A stretch of 64,000 nt of DNA, from contig NZ_JAAOYO010000002.1 in the NCBI RefSeq assembly GCF_011759505.1, positions 620,001-684,000 of the forward strand. The letters run 5' to 3'. The position numbers were made by a program, and so were the translations under genes. The notes under the pieces were generated by a model that worked only from the letters and a program-made list of their open reading frames with translations, was not told the origin of the DNA and searched no databases. This document shows, piece after piece, positions 8,518 through 17,685 of this stretch (positions are counted from its first letter, which is position 1; each line of letters starts with the position of its first letter). The DNA comes from Curtobacterium salicis (GTDB lineage Bacteria; Actinomycetota; Actinomycetes; Actinomycetales; Microbacteriaceae).

Positions 8518-8558
8518 GTCTGGCCGGAGTGGTCGCTACTCAACCGCTCCGGCCAGAC
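8518..8558 (+). terminator. Long perfect hairpin after the 37-residue gene
   Basis: Perfect 12-bp stem GTCTGGCCGGAG/CTCCGGCCAGAC with a 17-nt loop, beginning 6 nt after the stop at 8512. It also lies between convergent genes, so it can end transcription from both sides. There is no T-tract. Confidence 0.6.
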
Positions 8559-8591
8559 GGACTGTCCAAGCCCCGACGATGCTCCCCGGGG

Positions 8592-9167
8592 TCACCACCA
8601 CCAGGTCTTCGCTGAGGCCGGCGCAAGCCGGTAGGACTTCGGCGATTGACGGGGGCGGATGAAGCGGGCGGGGACTCCGCCGTAGAGACCGTAAGGCGCC
8701 AGATCTTTCGTGACCACAGCGCCCGCCGCGACGACGGCACCCTCACCGATGGTCACACCGGGGAGGACTGTCACACGGGTACTCAGCCACGCGTGGTCTC
8801 CGATGACGATGGGAGCAGACTCGTAGGCGAAATCCGGGTCATCCCAGCCGTGCTGAGCCGTCCAGAGATGCACCTGTGTTGAGAGGTTCACGTCCTCACC
8901 GATCGTGAGTCCTCCCCGCGCATCGAGGATGGCGCCGTCCCCGATGTTCGCCCGAGCCCCGATGCGGAGCCCGCGGGCCGAGCGCACTTGGAACCCGTGG
9001 TAAAGCGTTGCGGTGCCATCGATTTCGGCGCCGAGCATCCTGACAAGACCGACTCGCAACGCGTGCACGGGCAGACGCGACGCGACCACGGCGATCGCCA
9101 TCTCGACATTGCCGACACGCGACCCAACGAAACTACGAAGACTCACTTCGGACACGCTCCTCAACAC
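8592..9167 (-). CDS. Left-handed beta-helix acetyltransferase (sugar O-acetyltransferase)
   Basis: 191 residues. Hexapeptide-repeat acyltransferase with repeats such as IGARANIGDGAILDARGGLTIGEDVNLS and IGDHAWLSTRVTVLPGVTIGEGAVVAAGAVVTKD. The expected catalytic His lies in WTAQHGWDDPDF. An N-terminal helix (VGNVEMAIAVVASRLPVHALRVGLVRMLG) is typical of the WcaF/NodL-like group. It probably acetylates a sugar of the exopolysaccharide made by the neighbouring cluster. The fold is clear; the acceptor is unknown. It sits as a single gene at the left edge of the locus. Confidence 0.85.
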   Translation of the reverse strand: MLRSVSEVSLRSFVGSRVGNVEMAIAVVASRLPVHALRVGLVRMLGAEIDGTATLYHGFQVRSARGLRIGARANIGDGAILDARGGLTIGEDVNLSTQVHLWTAQHGWDDPDFAYESAPIVIGDHAWLSTRVTVLPGVTIGEGAVVAAGAVVTKDLAPYGLYGGVPARFIRPRQSPKSYRLAPASAKTWWW

Positions 9168-9298
9168 TGGAAGTTCGATTGACGGCCCAACAGCTGTCTA
9201 CCGCTTCTCGATCCGAGCGCCAGGGTCTCGGGCAAGGGCCGACTTTACAGCGGTGTCGCGCCCGTGGCGTCGACGAGCTGTCGAACCGCGACCACGCA

Positions 9299-9332
9299 AA
9301 ATCCCCCGGAGCCTTTCGGCCCCGGGGGATTT
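9299..9332 (-). terminator. Terminator of the LAFTG surface protein gene
   Basis: ATCCCCCGG/CCGGGGGAT stem (9301-9309 and 9322-9330) with a TTTT tract on the minus strand, 20-50 nt beyond the stop at 9351. Confidence 0.8.
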
Positions 9333-9350
9333 CACTCAGCGAACTGGAGC

Positions 9351-9908
9351 TCAGACGGTCTCGCGCTGGCGACGGACCGAGCCGCGCACGACGAGCAGGC
9401 CGCCACCGAGGACGACTGCGCCACCGGCGACCCAGAGGGCCAGGGCGGAGACGGTCGAACCGGTGAATGCGAGGGAACCGTTGGTGCCGTTCGAGCCAGC
9501 AGCAACCGCAGCGGCGTCAGCCGGCGCGAGCGTGAAGGACGCGACGCCGACGACACCCGAGGTGGCGCCCGTGGCGGTCAGGTTGTAGGAACCCGAGCCA
9601 CCCACGGGGAGGGTGACGCGGACGGGGAGGGAACCGTCGGCACCGGCGGTGTACGCCTTCGAGACGGTGGTGACGGGCAGCGCGCCGAGCGTCGCCGAGG
9701 AAACGCCCGCACCGGTGATCTGCACGTTGACGGTTTCGTTGTTCTGGAACGCACCCGCACTGAAGTTGACGATGACGACGCCACCGGCGACGTAGTTACC
9801 CGAGACGGAAACGTTCGAGTCGGGCGCGTAACCCGCGGCGTTGGCGGCGGCCGGCGTTGCGAGCAGTGCGGCGCCAGCCAGCACGACCGCGGCGATGAGC
9901 TTCTTCAT
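9351..9908 (-). CDS. Cell-wall-anchored surface protein with LAFTG sorting signal
   Basis: 185 residues. A signal peptide (MKKLIAAVVLAGAALLATPAAANAA) leads to one Ig-like beta-sandwich (NVSVSGNYVAGGVVIVNFSAGAFQNNETVNVQITGAG). After a short Ala/Gly linker the C-terminus has LAFTGS, a hydrophobic helix (LALWVAGGAVVLGGGLLVV) and a basic tail (RGSVRRQRETV). LAXTG is the motif used by class E sortases of high-GC Gram-positive bacteria. The product is therefore expected to be covalently linked to peptidoglycan. A ribosome site (AGGGGAA) precedes the ATG. The position beside the exopolysaccharide genes suggests an envelope role, otherwise unknown. Confidence 0.85.
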   Translation of the reverse strand: MKKLIAAVVLAGAALLATPAAANAAGYAPDSNVSVSGNYVAGGVVIVNFSAGAFQNNETVNVQITGAGVSSATLGALPVTTVSKAYTAGADGSLPVRVTLPVGGSGSYNLTATGATSGVVGVASFTLAPADAAAVAAGSNGTNGSLAFTGSTVSALALWVAGGAVVLGGGLLVVRGSVRRQRETV

Positions 9909-10359
9909 GAAGTTGTTCCCCTAGTGATCTGATCTGACAGACCCTGATACCAGAGCCCCTGACCTCCGCGGTGATCAATCCCCCACGGCCGTAGATGGCG
10001 AGTGCGATTGGCGAAGTTCCCTCAATCTAGCGGAGTTTCACAGTCTGTTGCCACCTGTTATGCAACGAGCACGTGAACTCAGCCTGGATCTACCCCGAGC
10101 CTGGGTGGCTCGCCACGCGCACCGCTCGACCCTCGCGAGTCTCCGAGGACATGAAATCCCTGTTCAGAAGGTATTCGCGACTGCCAACCGGTGCACCTTA
10201 CGCTCGCCCAGAAAGGCTTCGGGGCCACTCAGCTCAACCGAGCCCCCCCGGAGTGGGGGTGCTCCACGACCGCGGATTACGGCGACTCACCCACCGCTCC
10301 TCCCATCGAGGAGCACCGCCACGCCACTATCGTTCGCGGCTGCGTCAAAGTTTGTGGCC
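9909..10359. other. Intergenic region without a gene
   Basis: No credible coding sequence. It holds the promoter region of the surface protein starting at 9908, and on the other side two hairpins downstream of the DUF4012 gene: GAGC-CCCCC/GGGGG-T-GCTC (10240-10264) and GCTCCTC/GAGGAGC (10296-10314). The base composition is less GC-rich than the adjacent genes. Confidence 0.6.
10240..10314 (-). terminator. Double hairpin downstream of the DUF4012 gene
   Basis: The first hairpin after the stop is GCTCCTC/GAGGAGC (10296-10314, 5-nt loop). The second is a GC-rich stem at 10240-10264. Neither has a clear T-tract, so termination is only probable. Confidence 0.45.
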
Positions 10360-12180
10360 TCAGCCGACCGGGACGGGACGGGCGCAGTCGAACTGCAACG
10401 GCTGCGTCTCGGACTGGCGAACTCCTGGTGTGGACGTTGCTTGCACGCTGGCGGAGGCGTACTTCGCCTCGCCGAGGAATGCCACGCGGAACGTCGTCGT
10501 CTGCCCAGGGCCGAGCACTGTTCGCAGTTGGGCGACCGGATGGTCGCCGTCCATCGTGGTCTGGAGCGAAGCGGCCTTGCCGTCCTGCGAAGCACCGAAG
10601 TAGATCGCATTGGACGGCGCATAGACGGCGACGAGCGTTTTGATGTTACCGGGCTGGGTCCCGAGCGCACCTCCGCCGGTGACGTACTCGGGCAAGCTGC
10701 TCGCCGCGTCTGCGGGTGCGGTGTTCTTCAGCGTCACCTCGACGACAGAGGTCGGCCTTCCGTCCTTACGGCAGACCGAACCTCCCACCGCGACCTTCTT
10801 GTCGAGGTAGTAGTCCATCTTCGAACCGGTGCCGTCGTTGAGGTAAACGCCAAACTCACGAGTCTCCTTCGACGCGCTGGGCAGCGTGCCCGCTATCGCG
10901 CTCCCGGCGATCTGCTGCTGCTCACCACTGTCAGCACTCCACAGACGGAGTCGACCGTCGGCAGTGCCTTCGGTCAGCGCCACTACCAACTTCTTGGTGT
11001 CGAAGCCACCGGTCGAGACCTTGTCGAAGACGGCACTCGCGGCGGAAGCGAAGAAGGCATCCTGCACCTTCGGGTCCGGGTACTTCGCGTAGACGTCGCT
11101 CAACAGGAGCTTGACGGCGTTGCTAGACGTCATCGTGTCTCCGGTCGCCAGTCGCACTGGGCCCGTTGCGCGCAGGATGTAGCTCAGGGTCACCGGATCG
11201 ATCGCAAGGACCCCGTCGACCTGCTGTCCAAACTTCTGCTTCCACATCTCTCGTGCGAGCGCTCCGGTGACATCGAAGCGAGGGGTCAGGTTCACGTCCT
11301 GCATGTACCGCCCGGTGATGTTCCCGTAGAGGCTCTCGGTGTCTGTCGACAGCGGGAGGACCGGCTCGTCGTAGGGGCCGAATGACGAGCCCGCCGCTTG
11401 GTCACCCAGGCTGATCGCGCCGTCCCTGGCTTGCAGGAGCGCCACCGCGCCCGGGATGCCGCCGCCGGCTCGCAGCTCAGCGTTGTTCTGAAAGAGCAGG
11501 AGGTAGTTCCGGTCACCGTCATGGCCGAGCATCGCCGGCGCAAGCTGAACCACTTTGTTCGCTGTGGCCGCCTGCTGCGAGACGGAACTGAGGGCGTTCC
11601 GCAGGCGGTTCACCGCAGCGGTGACGGGGGAGAGCGTCGACGTCGTGTCGATCCGCTCGGCGGCGACGTCGGCACGCGTCAGGGTTTTCGTGGCACGAGC
11701 GACAGCCGGCTGCGCGTCGACCAACGGCTGCAGGTTGATCCGCCCGTTCTTCGGCGCGAATGCCTGGGCATTCAGATCCACGATGACACGAGCGACCGGG
11801 CGGACCGCTCCGGTCGCGACGTCATCGACCACGACGGCCACTTGACGAACAGCGCGAAGGTTCGTCCCGAAGAACGGCGTGTACTGAGCGGCACCCCATA
11901 CGGGGTCACCGGTCAGGCTGCGCGCTGATCCCGCATTGTCTTGCAGTTGCTCCGCAGTTCGCTTCGCAGCATCGGAGTTGCCGGCAGTGACCTGCGTCTT
12001 GAGCGTGTCGACGAGGCTCACCGAGCGCTCGAGGTGCTGCTTGGCCAGCAGCCCCCTGACACCGACCCAGACGACCGCAGCAAGCACGAGCAGAACGATC
12101 GCGAGGACGATCCACAACACGACGCGGGGCCCAGACCCCTGGCGTGCAGTAGTGCGTCGCGACTCGGGAAGGTCGGACAT
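10360..12180 (-). CDS. DUF4012 membrane-anchored exported protein
   Basis: 606 residues. A cytoplasmic basic N-terminus is followed by one membrane helix (VVLWIVLAIVLLVLAAVVWVGV), then a large extracytoplasmic part. The DUF4012 core is recognisable (DRNYLLLFQNNAELRAGGGIPGAVALL, then LTPRFDVTGALAREMW, VDGVLAIDPVTLSYILRATGPV and LLLSDVYAKYPD). DUF4012 proteins occur in polysaccharide clusters of actinobacteria; their activity is not established. The ATG at 12180 was preferred over the in-frame ATG at 12204 because a TAGGAT -10 box ends 7 nt before it. It lies downstream of fcl but has its own promoter signal. Confidence 0.85.
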   Translation of the reverse strand: MSDLPESRRTTARQGSGPRVVLWIVLAIVLLVLAAVVWVGVRGLLAKQHLERSVSLVDTLKTQVTAGNSDAAKRTAEQLQDNAGSARSLTGDPVWGAAQYTPFFGTNLRAVRQVAVVVDDVATGAVRPVARVIVDLNAQAFAPKNGRINLQPLVDAQPAVARATKTLTRADVAAERIDTTSTLSPVTAAVNRLRNALSSVSQQAATANKVVQLAPAMLGHDGDRNYLLLFQNNAELRAGGGIPGAVALLQARDGAISLGDQAAGSSFGPYDEPVLPLSTDTESLYGNITGRYMQDVNLTPRFDVTGALAREMWKQKFGQQVDGVLAIDPVTLSYILRATGPVRLATGDTMTSSNAVKLLLSDVYAKYPDPKVQDAFFASAASAVFDKVSTGGFDTKKLVVALTEGTADGRLRLWSADSGEQQQIAGSAIAGTLPSASKETREFGVYLNDGTGSKMDYYLDKKVAVGGSVCRKDGRPTSVVEVTLKNTAPADAASSLPEYVTGGGALGTQPGNIKTLVAVYAPSNAIYFGASQDGKAASLQTTMDGDHPVAQLRTVLGPGQTTTFRVAFLGEAKYASASVQATSTPGVRQSETQPLQFDCARPVPVG

Positions 12181-12219
12181 GGAACTAATCCTAGGGTCAG
12201 GCATGTCCGACCTGTCTCG

Positions 12220-13191
12220 TCACTGCCGGATCGAGTCCACGTGGGTGCGGTACCAGTCGATGGTGGTCCGCAGCCCGTCTTCCAGTCCGATGCCAGCCGT
12301 CCAGCCGGCGTCCGCGAGCTTCGAGACGTCGAGGAGCTTCTGTGGGGTCCCGTCGGGCTTCGTCGTGTCCCACACCGTTTGACCCTCGAACTCGACGATC
12401 GACGCGATCGTCTCGGCGATCTCCTTGATCGTCACGTCGGATCCGGTTCCGACGTTGACCTGTTCAGGGCCGTCGTAGTGCTCCATAAGGTGCAGCACAG
12501 CAGCTGCCATGTCGTCGACATGGAGGAATTCGCGCCGCGGCGAGCCCGTCCCCCAGTTCTCGACACGGTCGGCACCTGACTTCGCCGCTTCGTCGTACCG
12601 ACGGATGAGCGCCGGCAACACGTGGGAACCGGTCGGCGAGAAGTTGTCGCCGGGGCCGTAGAGGTTGGTCGGCATCGCGGAGATCCAGTGCTTGCCGTAC
12701 TGCCGGCGAACGGCTTGTACCTGCATGATGCCGGCGATCTTCGCGATGGCGTACGCGTCGTTGGTCGGTTCGAGGTGCCCGGTGAGCAACGAGTCCTCAC
12801 GGATCGGCTGCTCTGCGAACTTCGGGTAGATGCACGAGGAACCGAGGAACATCAGGCGCTCCGTGTCGTGCTCCACCGCGGCATCCATGACGTTGACCTG
12901 AATCTGCAGGTTCTCGCTGAGGAAGTCGTGCGGGTATGTGTTGTTCGCCATGATCCCGCCGACCTTGGCAGCCGCCAGGACGACGTACCGGGGCTTCTGC
13001 TCGGCGAAGAACGCGAAGACCGCATCGCGGTCCTTCAAGTCGAGCTCTGCCGAGGTGCGGCCGACCAAGTCGGAGAAGCCCTCGGCCTCGAGCCTCCGCC
13101 ACACAGCCGATCCGACTAGCCCACGATGTCCCGCGACGTAGACGCGGTCCGAACGGTCGAGCGGGCCGGGGGTGAAGACGCTGTCGGTCAT
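12220..13191 (-). CDS. fcl: GDP-L-fucose synthase
   Basis: 323 residues, the usual length. An extended-SDR enzyme that epimerises and reduces GDP-4-keto-6-deoxymannose to GDP-L-fucose with NADPH. Visible motifs are the nucleotide-binding VYVAGHRGLVGSA near the N-terminus, AAAKVGGIMANN, the catalytic SSCIYP segment, and YAIAK of the Tyr-x-x-x-Lys pair. The family-specific TNLYGPGDNF and RREFLHVDDMA segments follow. The ATG overlaps the stop of gmd (ATGA), so the two successive pathway steps are translationally coupled. Confidence 0.95.
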   Translation of the reverse strand: MTDSVFTPGPLDRSDRVYVAGHRGLVGSAVWRRLEAEGFSDLVGRTSAELDLKDRDAVFAFFAEQKPRYVVLAAAKVGGIMANNTYPHDFLSENLQIQVNVMDAAVEHDTERLMFLGSSCIYPKFAEQPIREDSLLTGHLEPTNDAYAIAKIAGIMQVQAVRRQYGKHWISAMPTNLYGPGDNFSPTGSHVLPALIRRYDEAAKSGADRVENWGTGSPRREFLHVDDMAAAVLHLMEHYDGPEQVNVGTGSDVTIKEIAETIASIVEFEGQTVWDTTKPDGTPQKLLDVSKLADAGWTAGIGLEDGLRTTIDWYRTHVDSIRQ

Positions 13192-14219
13192 CAGGACTCC
13201 CAGCTCGCGAGGTTGACCTTATCGATCCACGGGCGGCCTTCGTGCTCGAGCGCCTCGATGTCGGCGTCGACCATGATGCGGGCGAGCTTGCCGGTGTCGA
13301 CTGTCGCCTCCCAGCCGAGCTTCTCCTTGGCCTTGGACGCGTCGCCCACCAGCGCGTCGACTTCGCTCGGACGCAGGTAGCGCTCGTCGAAGCGCACATG
13401 ATCCTCCCAGTTCAAACCGGCATGCGAGAACGCCGTCGACAGGAAGTCCTTCACCGTGAAGTCGCCGCCTGTCGCGAGCACGAAATCGTCCGGCTCATCG
13501 ACCTGCAGCATCCGCCACATGCCCTCGACGTACTCAGCGGCGTAGCCCCAGTCGCGGACCGAATCGAGGTTGCCGAGGAAGACGTTGTCTTCGAGGCCCG
13601 CCTTGATCCGCGCGACGGCGCGCGTGATCTTCCGCGTGACGAAGGTCTCGCCTCGTCGGGGAGACTCGTGGTTGAACAGGATGCCGTTGACGGCGAACAT
13701 CCCGTACGCCTCGCGGTAATTGCGGGTCACCCAGTAGCTGTAGACCTTTGCGGCTCCGTACGGCGAGCGCGGCCAGAACGGCGTCTCCTCGTTTTGAGGA
13801 GGCGGAGTCGCGCCGAACATCTCAGACGACGACGCCTGGTAGAAGCGGGTGTGGATGCCCGACACTCTGACTGCCTCGAGCATGCGCATGGTGCCGACGC
13901 CGGTCACGTCGCCGGTGTGCTCCGGCTCGTCGAATGAGACACGCACGTGCGACTGTGCCGCAAGGTTGTACACCTCGTCCGGCTTGAGCTCGCTGAGGAG
14001 GCTGACGAGCCGCGCACCGTCACCGAGGTCGCCGTAGTGCAGGAAGAGCTTCGCGTCCGGGTTGTGGGGATCGACGTAGAGGTGCTCGATACGTGAGGTG
14101 TTGAACGTCGATGCGCGGCGGATGATGCCGTGTACCTCGTAGCCCTTGCGGAGGAGCAACTCGGCCAAGTAGGAGCCGTCCTGCCCGGTGATGCCGGTGA
14201 TGAGCGCGCGCTTCGTCAA
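13191..14219 (-). CDS. gmd: GDP-mannose 4,6-dehydratase
   Basis: 342 residues. First committed step from GDP-mannose to GDP-4-keto-6-deoxymannose. Motifs are [15 protein letters not shown] (NAD(P)-binding), RRASTFN, the conserved HYGDLGD and [19 protein letters not shown] (catalytic Thr replaced by Ser in this family), then [10 protein letters not shown] with the Tyr-Lys pair, and [16 protein letters not shown]. The start is TTG 14219, which overlaps the TGA of the upstream glycosyltransferase. It leaves the Rossmann motif 10 residues in, as usual. Together with fcl it supplies GDP-L-fucose, or GDP-rhamnose if another reductase acts. Confidence 0.95.
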   Translation of the reverse strand: MTKRALITGITGQDGSYLAELLLRKGYEVHGIIRRASTFNTSRIEHLYVDPHNPDAKLFLHYGDLGDGARLVSLLSELKPDEVYNLAAQSHVRVSFDEPEHTGDVTGVGTMRMLEAVRVSGIHTRFYQASSSEMFGATPPPQNEETPFWPRSPYGAAKVYSYWVTRNYREAYGMFAVNGILFNHESPRRGETFVTRKITRAVARIKAGLEDNVFLGNLDSVRDWGYAAEYVEGMWRMLQVDEPDDFVLATGGDFTVKDFLSTAFSHAGLNWEDHVRFDERYLRPSEVDALVGDASKAKEKLGWEATVDTGKLARIMVDADIEALEHEGRPWIDKVNLASWES

Positions 14220-15469
14220 ACGTTCCCCGATTCCTTGGAAGAATATCTTGCCCGAGGGCGAACCAGCCGCCTCAGGAGCTGAGTAAATGTATCGAAAGAT
14301 GCTCGGTCGGTGAGCCGCTCCGCCCGGAACCGCAGTCCGTTCGCGCCCCACTTTGCCGCTGACGTGGGGTCGGCCGCCAGCGCCTCGGCAGTGGCGAGCA
14401 GGGCACCGGGGTTTCCCGCGGCCACGACGGGACCGGCTTCGGCGAGTCGAACCTCGCTCTCGGTGACACTTCCTGGATCCGTGGCTGCGATGACCGGCAG
14501 TCCCGTACTGAAGTAGGACGTCAACTTGCTCGGCACGGCCATCCCTGAAACACCGGCGCGCTCGTTGACCAACAACGCGTCAGCTGAGCCGAGGGCCTGC
14601 AAGAACTCGTCATCCGCCAAGCTCTCGACGAATGACACAGCCGGGACGTCTGCGCCGAGCGCAACGAGGTGGTCCCGTTGGCTGCCGTCGCCCAAGAGCA
14701 CGAATCTGACCTTGCTGCCGGGCCCGACTTCGCGTGCCGCGTCGACCACGTTCTCCAGCCCCTGCTTGACTCCCATGTTCCCGGCATGCAGGACTACGAA
14801 GTCGTCATGCGCCCATCCGAGGGCCGCTCGCGTCGCGTCCCGGTCGATGACATCACCATCGCCGACATGCGACCAGTTGCGCACGACAGTGACGTTCTCC
14901 GCACGGACACCCATGGTCTGTACGAGCGTGTCGCGGAATCGCTCGTGGATGACGACAACAGCGTCGGCGGATCGAAGACACCAACGCTCCACTGCAGCCA
15001 CCACTCGCTCCGACAAACTGGACTGACCAGATCCGAGCTCCCGCAGCCCGAGCGAATAGAGGTCTTGCACCCACAACACGACTGGGCGCCGAGACATCAG
15101 ACGGGCCTTCAGGAGGAGCAACGCCGACGAGATCAACGCGGGTGAGACCAGAACGATGATGTCTGCTCGTCCGAACCGTGTCACAGCGGCAGAGGCCCCG
15201 AAGGAGAGTTCTGACAGCGCTCGCGCAATCCCCCCCGGACGGCGGGGAAGGACATGCCGTCGCCGGACCACTCGCACGCCGTTTTCAACTGACGTCACGA
15301 CCCGAGGTGGTCGTCCGCCGTGAAATTCCCATTGAGGATAGTGCGGAAACGTCGTGATGACTCGGACGCGGTTGGATCCCCGTGCAAGCTCCGACGCAAG
15401 ACCTGACGTGTACGGCGCTATCCCGGTCGTCTCGGGTGAGTAGTTGATGCCGAGCACCAGCACCGACAT
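14216..15469 (-). CDS. WcaI-like GT-B glycosyltransferase (family 4)
   Basis: 417 residues. The N-terminal Rossmann half begins [24 protein letters not shown], the typical opening of WcaI-like colanic acid fucosyltransferases. The C-terminal donor-binding half has [26 protein letters not shown], then [17 protein letters not shown]. It probably transfers a sugar from a nucleotide donor during repeat-unit assembly on the lipid carrier. Being coupled directly to gmd (TTGA overlap), GDP-fucose is a reasonable donor, but this is inference. The start at ATG 15469 is preceded by GGAG at a good distance. First gene of a left-going operon with gmd and fcl. Confidence 0.85.
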   Translation of the reverse strand: MSVLVLGINYSPETTGIAPYTSGLASELARGSNRVRVITTFPHYPQWEFHGGRPPRVVTSVENGVRVVRRRHVLPRRPGGIARALSELSFGASAAVTRFGRADIIVLVSPALISSALLLLKARLMSRRPVVLWVQDLYSLGLRELGSGQSSLSERVVAAVERWCLRSADAVVVIHERFRDTLVQTMGVRAENVTVVRNWSHVGDGDVIDRDATRAALGWAHDDFVVLHAGNMGVKQGLENVVDAAREVGPGSKVRFVLLGDGSQRDHLVALGADVPAVSFVESLADDEFLQALGSADALLVNERAGVSGMAVPSKLTSYFSTGLPVIAATDPGSVTESEVRLAEAGPVVAAGNPGALLATAEALAADPTSAAKWGANGLRFRAERLTDRASFDTFTQLLRRLVRPRARYSSKESGNV

Positions 15470-15640
15470 CGGCTTCTCCACAGCCGAACGATAACAGTTT
15501 GCCGCCAACCTGCACTTTGGCATCGCGTCGCGGGTCGTGGTGAGCCGCGCTGACTTGCTACAGCGCCCGACAAGCGCTGCACCTATGATTGGCTCGGGGC
15601 GGATTCGAGCGGGCCTCAACCCCAGCGCGAGGAGACTGCA
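15470..15640. promoter_or_regulatory. Divergent promoter region inside the EPS locus
   Basis: 171 nt between two divergent operons (glycosyltransferase-gmd-fcl to the left; acetyltransferases-glycosyltransferases-polymerase to the right). It is comparatively AT-rich (for example CGATAACAGTTTGCCG at 15487-15502) and carries ribosome sites for both first genes. I could not assign -35/-10 boxes with confidence. Confidence 0.4.
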
Positions 15641-16237
15641 GTGGACCGAGCAGCCGCAGACGCAACCGGAGAACCAGCCGTGCCGGTGATCTCATTGAAG
15701 GACGCACCAGGGGAACGCGCTGCGTGGGACCGACACCTCGGCGTCGTACTGGCTTGGTCCGTCGCCGAACTCCTGTTCGTCACGAACCCATGGCAGATCA
15801 GCTCCCGCCTCCGTGTCCGGGTCCTCCGCGCCTTCGGAGCAGAGATCGGACGCGGTGTCGTGTACCGCCCGAGAACGCGAGTACGTTTCCCGTGGAAGCT
15901 CCGGATCGGTGACAACAGCTGGATCGGCGAGGGCGTCTGGATCCACAACCAGGACCGTGTCGAGATCGGCAGCGACGTCGTCATCTCCCAGGAGACGTTC
16001 CTCACGACTGGGAGCCATGCTCACCGGCGAGACATGGCTCTGATCACCGCGCCGATCACGATCCACGATGGCGTATGGGTCACATCGCGATGCATGGTGC
16101 TCGGAGGGACCGTCATCGGTCGATCATCCCTCGTGAGGCCGATGAGCGTCGTTGCCGGGAACGTGTCCTCGAACACAGTCGTCAGCGGCAATCCGGCGAC
16201 TCCGATAGGGCCCCGTTTCGTCGCTGGAGGCGACTGA
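15641..16237 (+). CDS. WcaF-like acetyltransferase
   Basis: 198 residues from GTG, with a GAGGAG ribosome site. A short N-terminal extension leads into a membrane-adjacent helix (RHLGVVLAWSVAELLFVTNPWQISS). The left-handed beta-helix follows: GAEIGRGVVYRPRTRVRFPWKLRIGDNSWIGEGVWIHNQDRVEIGSDVVISQETFLTTGSH. The segment TTGSHAHRRDM carries the presumed catalytic His and matches WcaF-type colanic acid acetyltransferases. First gene of the right-going EPS operon, 6 nt before the next acetyltransferase. It likely O-acetylates an exopolysaccharide sugar. Confidence 0.85.
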   Translation: MDRAAADATGEPAVPVISLKDAPGERAAWDRHLGVVLAWSVAELLFVTNPWQISSRLRVRVLRAFGAEIGRGVVYRPRTRVRFPWKLRIGDNSWIGEGVWIHNQDRVEIGSDVVISQETFLTTGSHAHRRDMALITAPITIHDGVWVTSRCMVLGGTVIGRSSLVRPMSVVAGNVSSNTVVSGNPATPIGPRFVAGGD

Positions 16238-16243
16238 GCCGCC

Positions 16244-16825
16244 ATGGCGAAGAATAAATTCGAGGCATCACGCCGCGGAGCGCTGAGTGCGATCACGCGA
16301 GAACTCCGTGTGACCTGGACCTCGGGTCTGGCGCACGCGATTGTCCGCAGACGGGGCTTCCCGCGTGCGTTCCGATCTCGAGCGCTCCGACTCCTCGGCG
16401 CTGACATTGCGTCAAGTGCGCTCATCAACGGCCATGTTTCCATCGCGGGAAGAGCAAAGCTGGTGATCGGGCCTCGGACCTTCGTCAACGAGGGGACCTA
16501 CTTCGACCTCGCAGCTGCTACGGAGATCGGTAGCGACTGCGCGATCGGCTACGAGGTGATGTTCATCACCGCAACGCACCGGCCTGGCACGACGACACGA
16601 CGGGCAGGCCCTGTTGATGTTCGTCCGATCTCCGTCGGCGACGGAACCTGGGTCGGAGCACGGGCAACTATCCTTCCCGGGGTGAAGATCGGTGAGGGCT
16701 GCATCATCGCTGCGGGAGCCGTCGTCACGAAGGACTGCGAGCCGCACACCCTGCACGCCGGCGTCCCGGCCCGCTCCATCAGGGCTCTCGAGCATGACCC
16801 AGTGGATACCGAGGTAGAACCATGA
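16244..16825 (+). CDS. Second hexapeptide acetyltransferase of the operon
   Basis: 193 residues. Basic N-terminus, helix, then hexapeptide repeats (ADIASSALINGHVSIAGRAKLVIGPRTFVNEGTYF, IGSDCAIGYEVMF) and the long loop ITATHRPG with the presumed catalytic His. The classical end is VGARATILPGVKIGEGCIIAAGAVVTKDCEPHTLHAGVPARSI. It resembles maltose/galactoside acetyltransferase-like enzymes of EPS clusters. The stop overlaps the next ATG by 4 nt. The acceptor sugar is unknown. Confidence 0.85.
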   Translation: MAKNKFEASRRGALSAITRELRVTWTSGLAHAIVRRRGFPRAFRSRALRLLGADIASSALINGHVSIAGRAKLVIGPRTFVNEGTYFDLAAATEIGSDCAIGYEVMFITATHRPGTTTRRAGPVDVRPISVGDGTWVGARATILPGVKIGEGCIIAAGAVVTKDCEPHTLHAGVPARSIRALEHDPVDTEVEP

Positions 16826-17685
16826 CAGACGCACGTCCCTCCACGCCTCCTCTCCCGATCGTCGCCGTCATCCTGACGAAGAACGAAGAGGCCCAGATCG
16901 CGTCTACCCTCGACCGTCTCGGCGACTTCGAAGAGGTGGTGGTCGTCGACTCGCACAGCACAGATCGCACAGTGGCGATCGCGGAGAGCATGGGAGCACG
17001 CGTGCTCCAGTTCAGCTGGGACGGCGCCTACCCGAAGAAGAAGCAGTGGGCTCTGGAGAACGCCACCGCTGGTCACGAGTGGGTCCTGCTCTTGGACGCG
17101 GACGAGACTCCGACGGACGAGTTGCTCGAAGAACTGCGCGAGGTGGCGTCAAGTGGAGACGACGACGTCGCCGCCTACGACATCCCACTCCTCTACCGAT
17201 TCGCTGGCTCGGTCCTCCGCCACGGACATCGAGTCAACAAGCGGTCGCTGTTGAAGGTCGGGCTCTGCAGGTTCCCCGATGTTGGCGATGAAGACCTCCC
17301 GGGGATCCGAGAAGTCGAAGGGCACTACCAGCCTGAAGCCGGCGGCCGAGTCCGGGCGCTGACCGGCTCGATACTGCACGACGATCGTGATCCCGTCAGC
17401 AGCTGGTTCGATCGCCACAACCGCTACTCCGACTGGGAAGCTCACCTACGGGCTCGCAGTGACCTCCGTCGTGAAGTCGCGAAGCGCCGCTCGCGTCAGG
17501 GTCAGCTGTTCGACCGTGTCCCGTTCAAGCCCACAGCGTTCTTCTTGTACGCGTACCTGCTCCGTCGCGGTTTCCTCGACGGTCAGGCGGGCTTCGACTA
17601 CGCGTTCGCGCTTTCGACGTACTACTGGCAGATCGGCGTCAAGACCCGAGAACTGAAGCAGAGCCGAGCAAGGGTTGAAGGTTGA
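16822..17685 (+). CDS. Family 2 glycosyltransferase (WaaE/KdtX-like)
   Basis: 287 residues. GT-A fold with VAVILTKNEEAQIASTLDRL at the start, VVVVDSHSTDRTVAIAE, and the metal-binding LLLDADETP (DxD-like) about residues 92-100. WALENATAGHEW and the C-terminal half with RHNRYSDWEA match WaaE/KdtX-like inverting transferases. No membrane segment. It would add a sugar to the growing lipid-linked repeat unit on the cytoplasmic face. Coupled at both ends (4-nt overlaps with the acetyltransferase and with the following TTG-started transferase). Confidence 0.85.
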   Translation: MTDARPSTPPLPIVAVILTKNEEAQIASTLDRLGDFEEVVVVDSHSTDRTVAIAESMGARVLQFSWDGAYPKKKQWALENATAGHEWVLLLDADETPTDELLEELREVASSGDDDVAAYDIPLLYRFAGSVLRHGHRVNKRSLLKVGLCRFPDVGDEDLPGIREVEGHYQPEAGGRVRALTGSILHDDRDPVSSWFDRHNRYSDWEAHLRARSDLRREVAKRRSRQGQLFDRVPFKPTAFFLYAYLLRRGFLDGQAGFDYAFALSTYYWQIGVKTRELKQSRARVEG

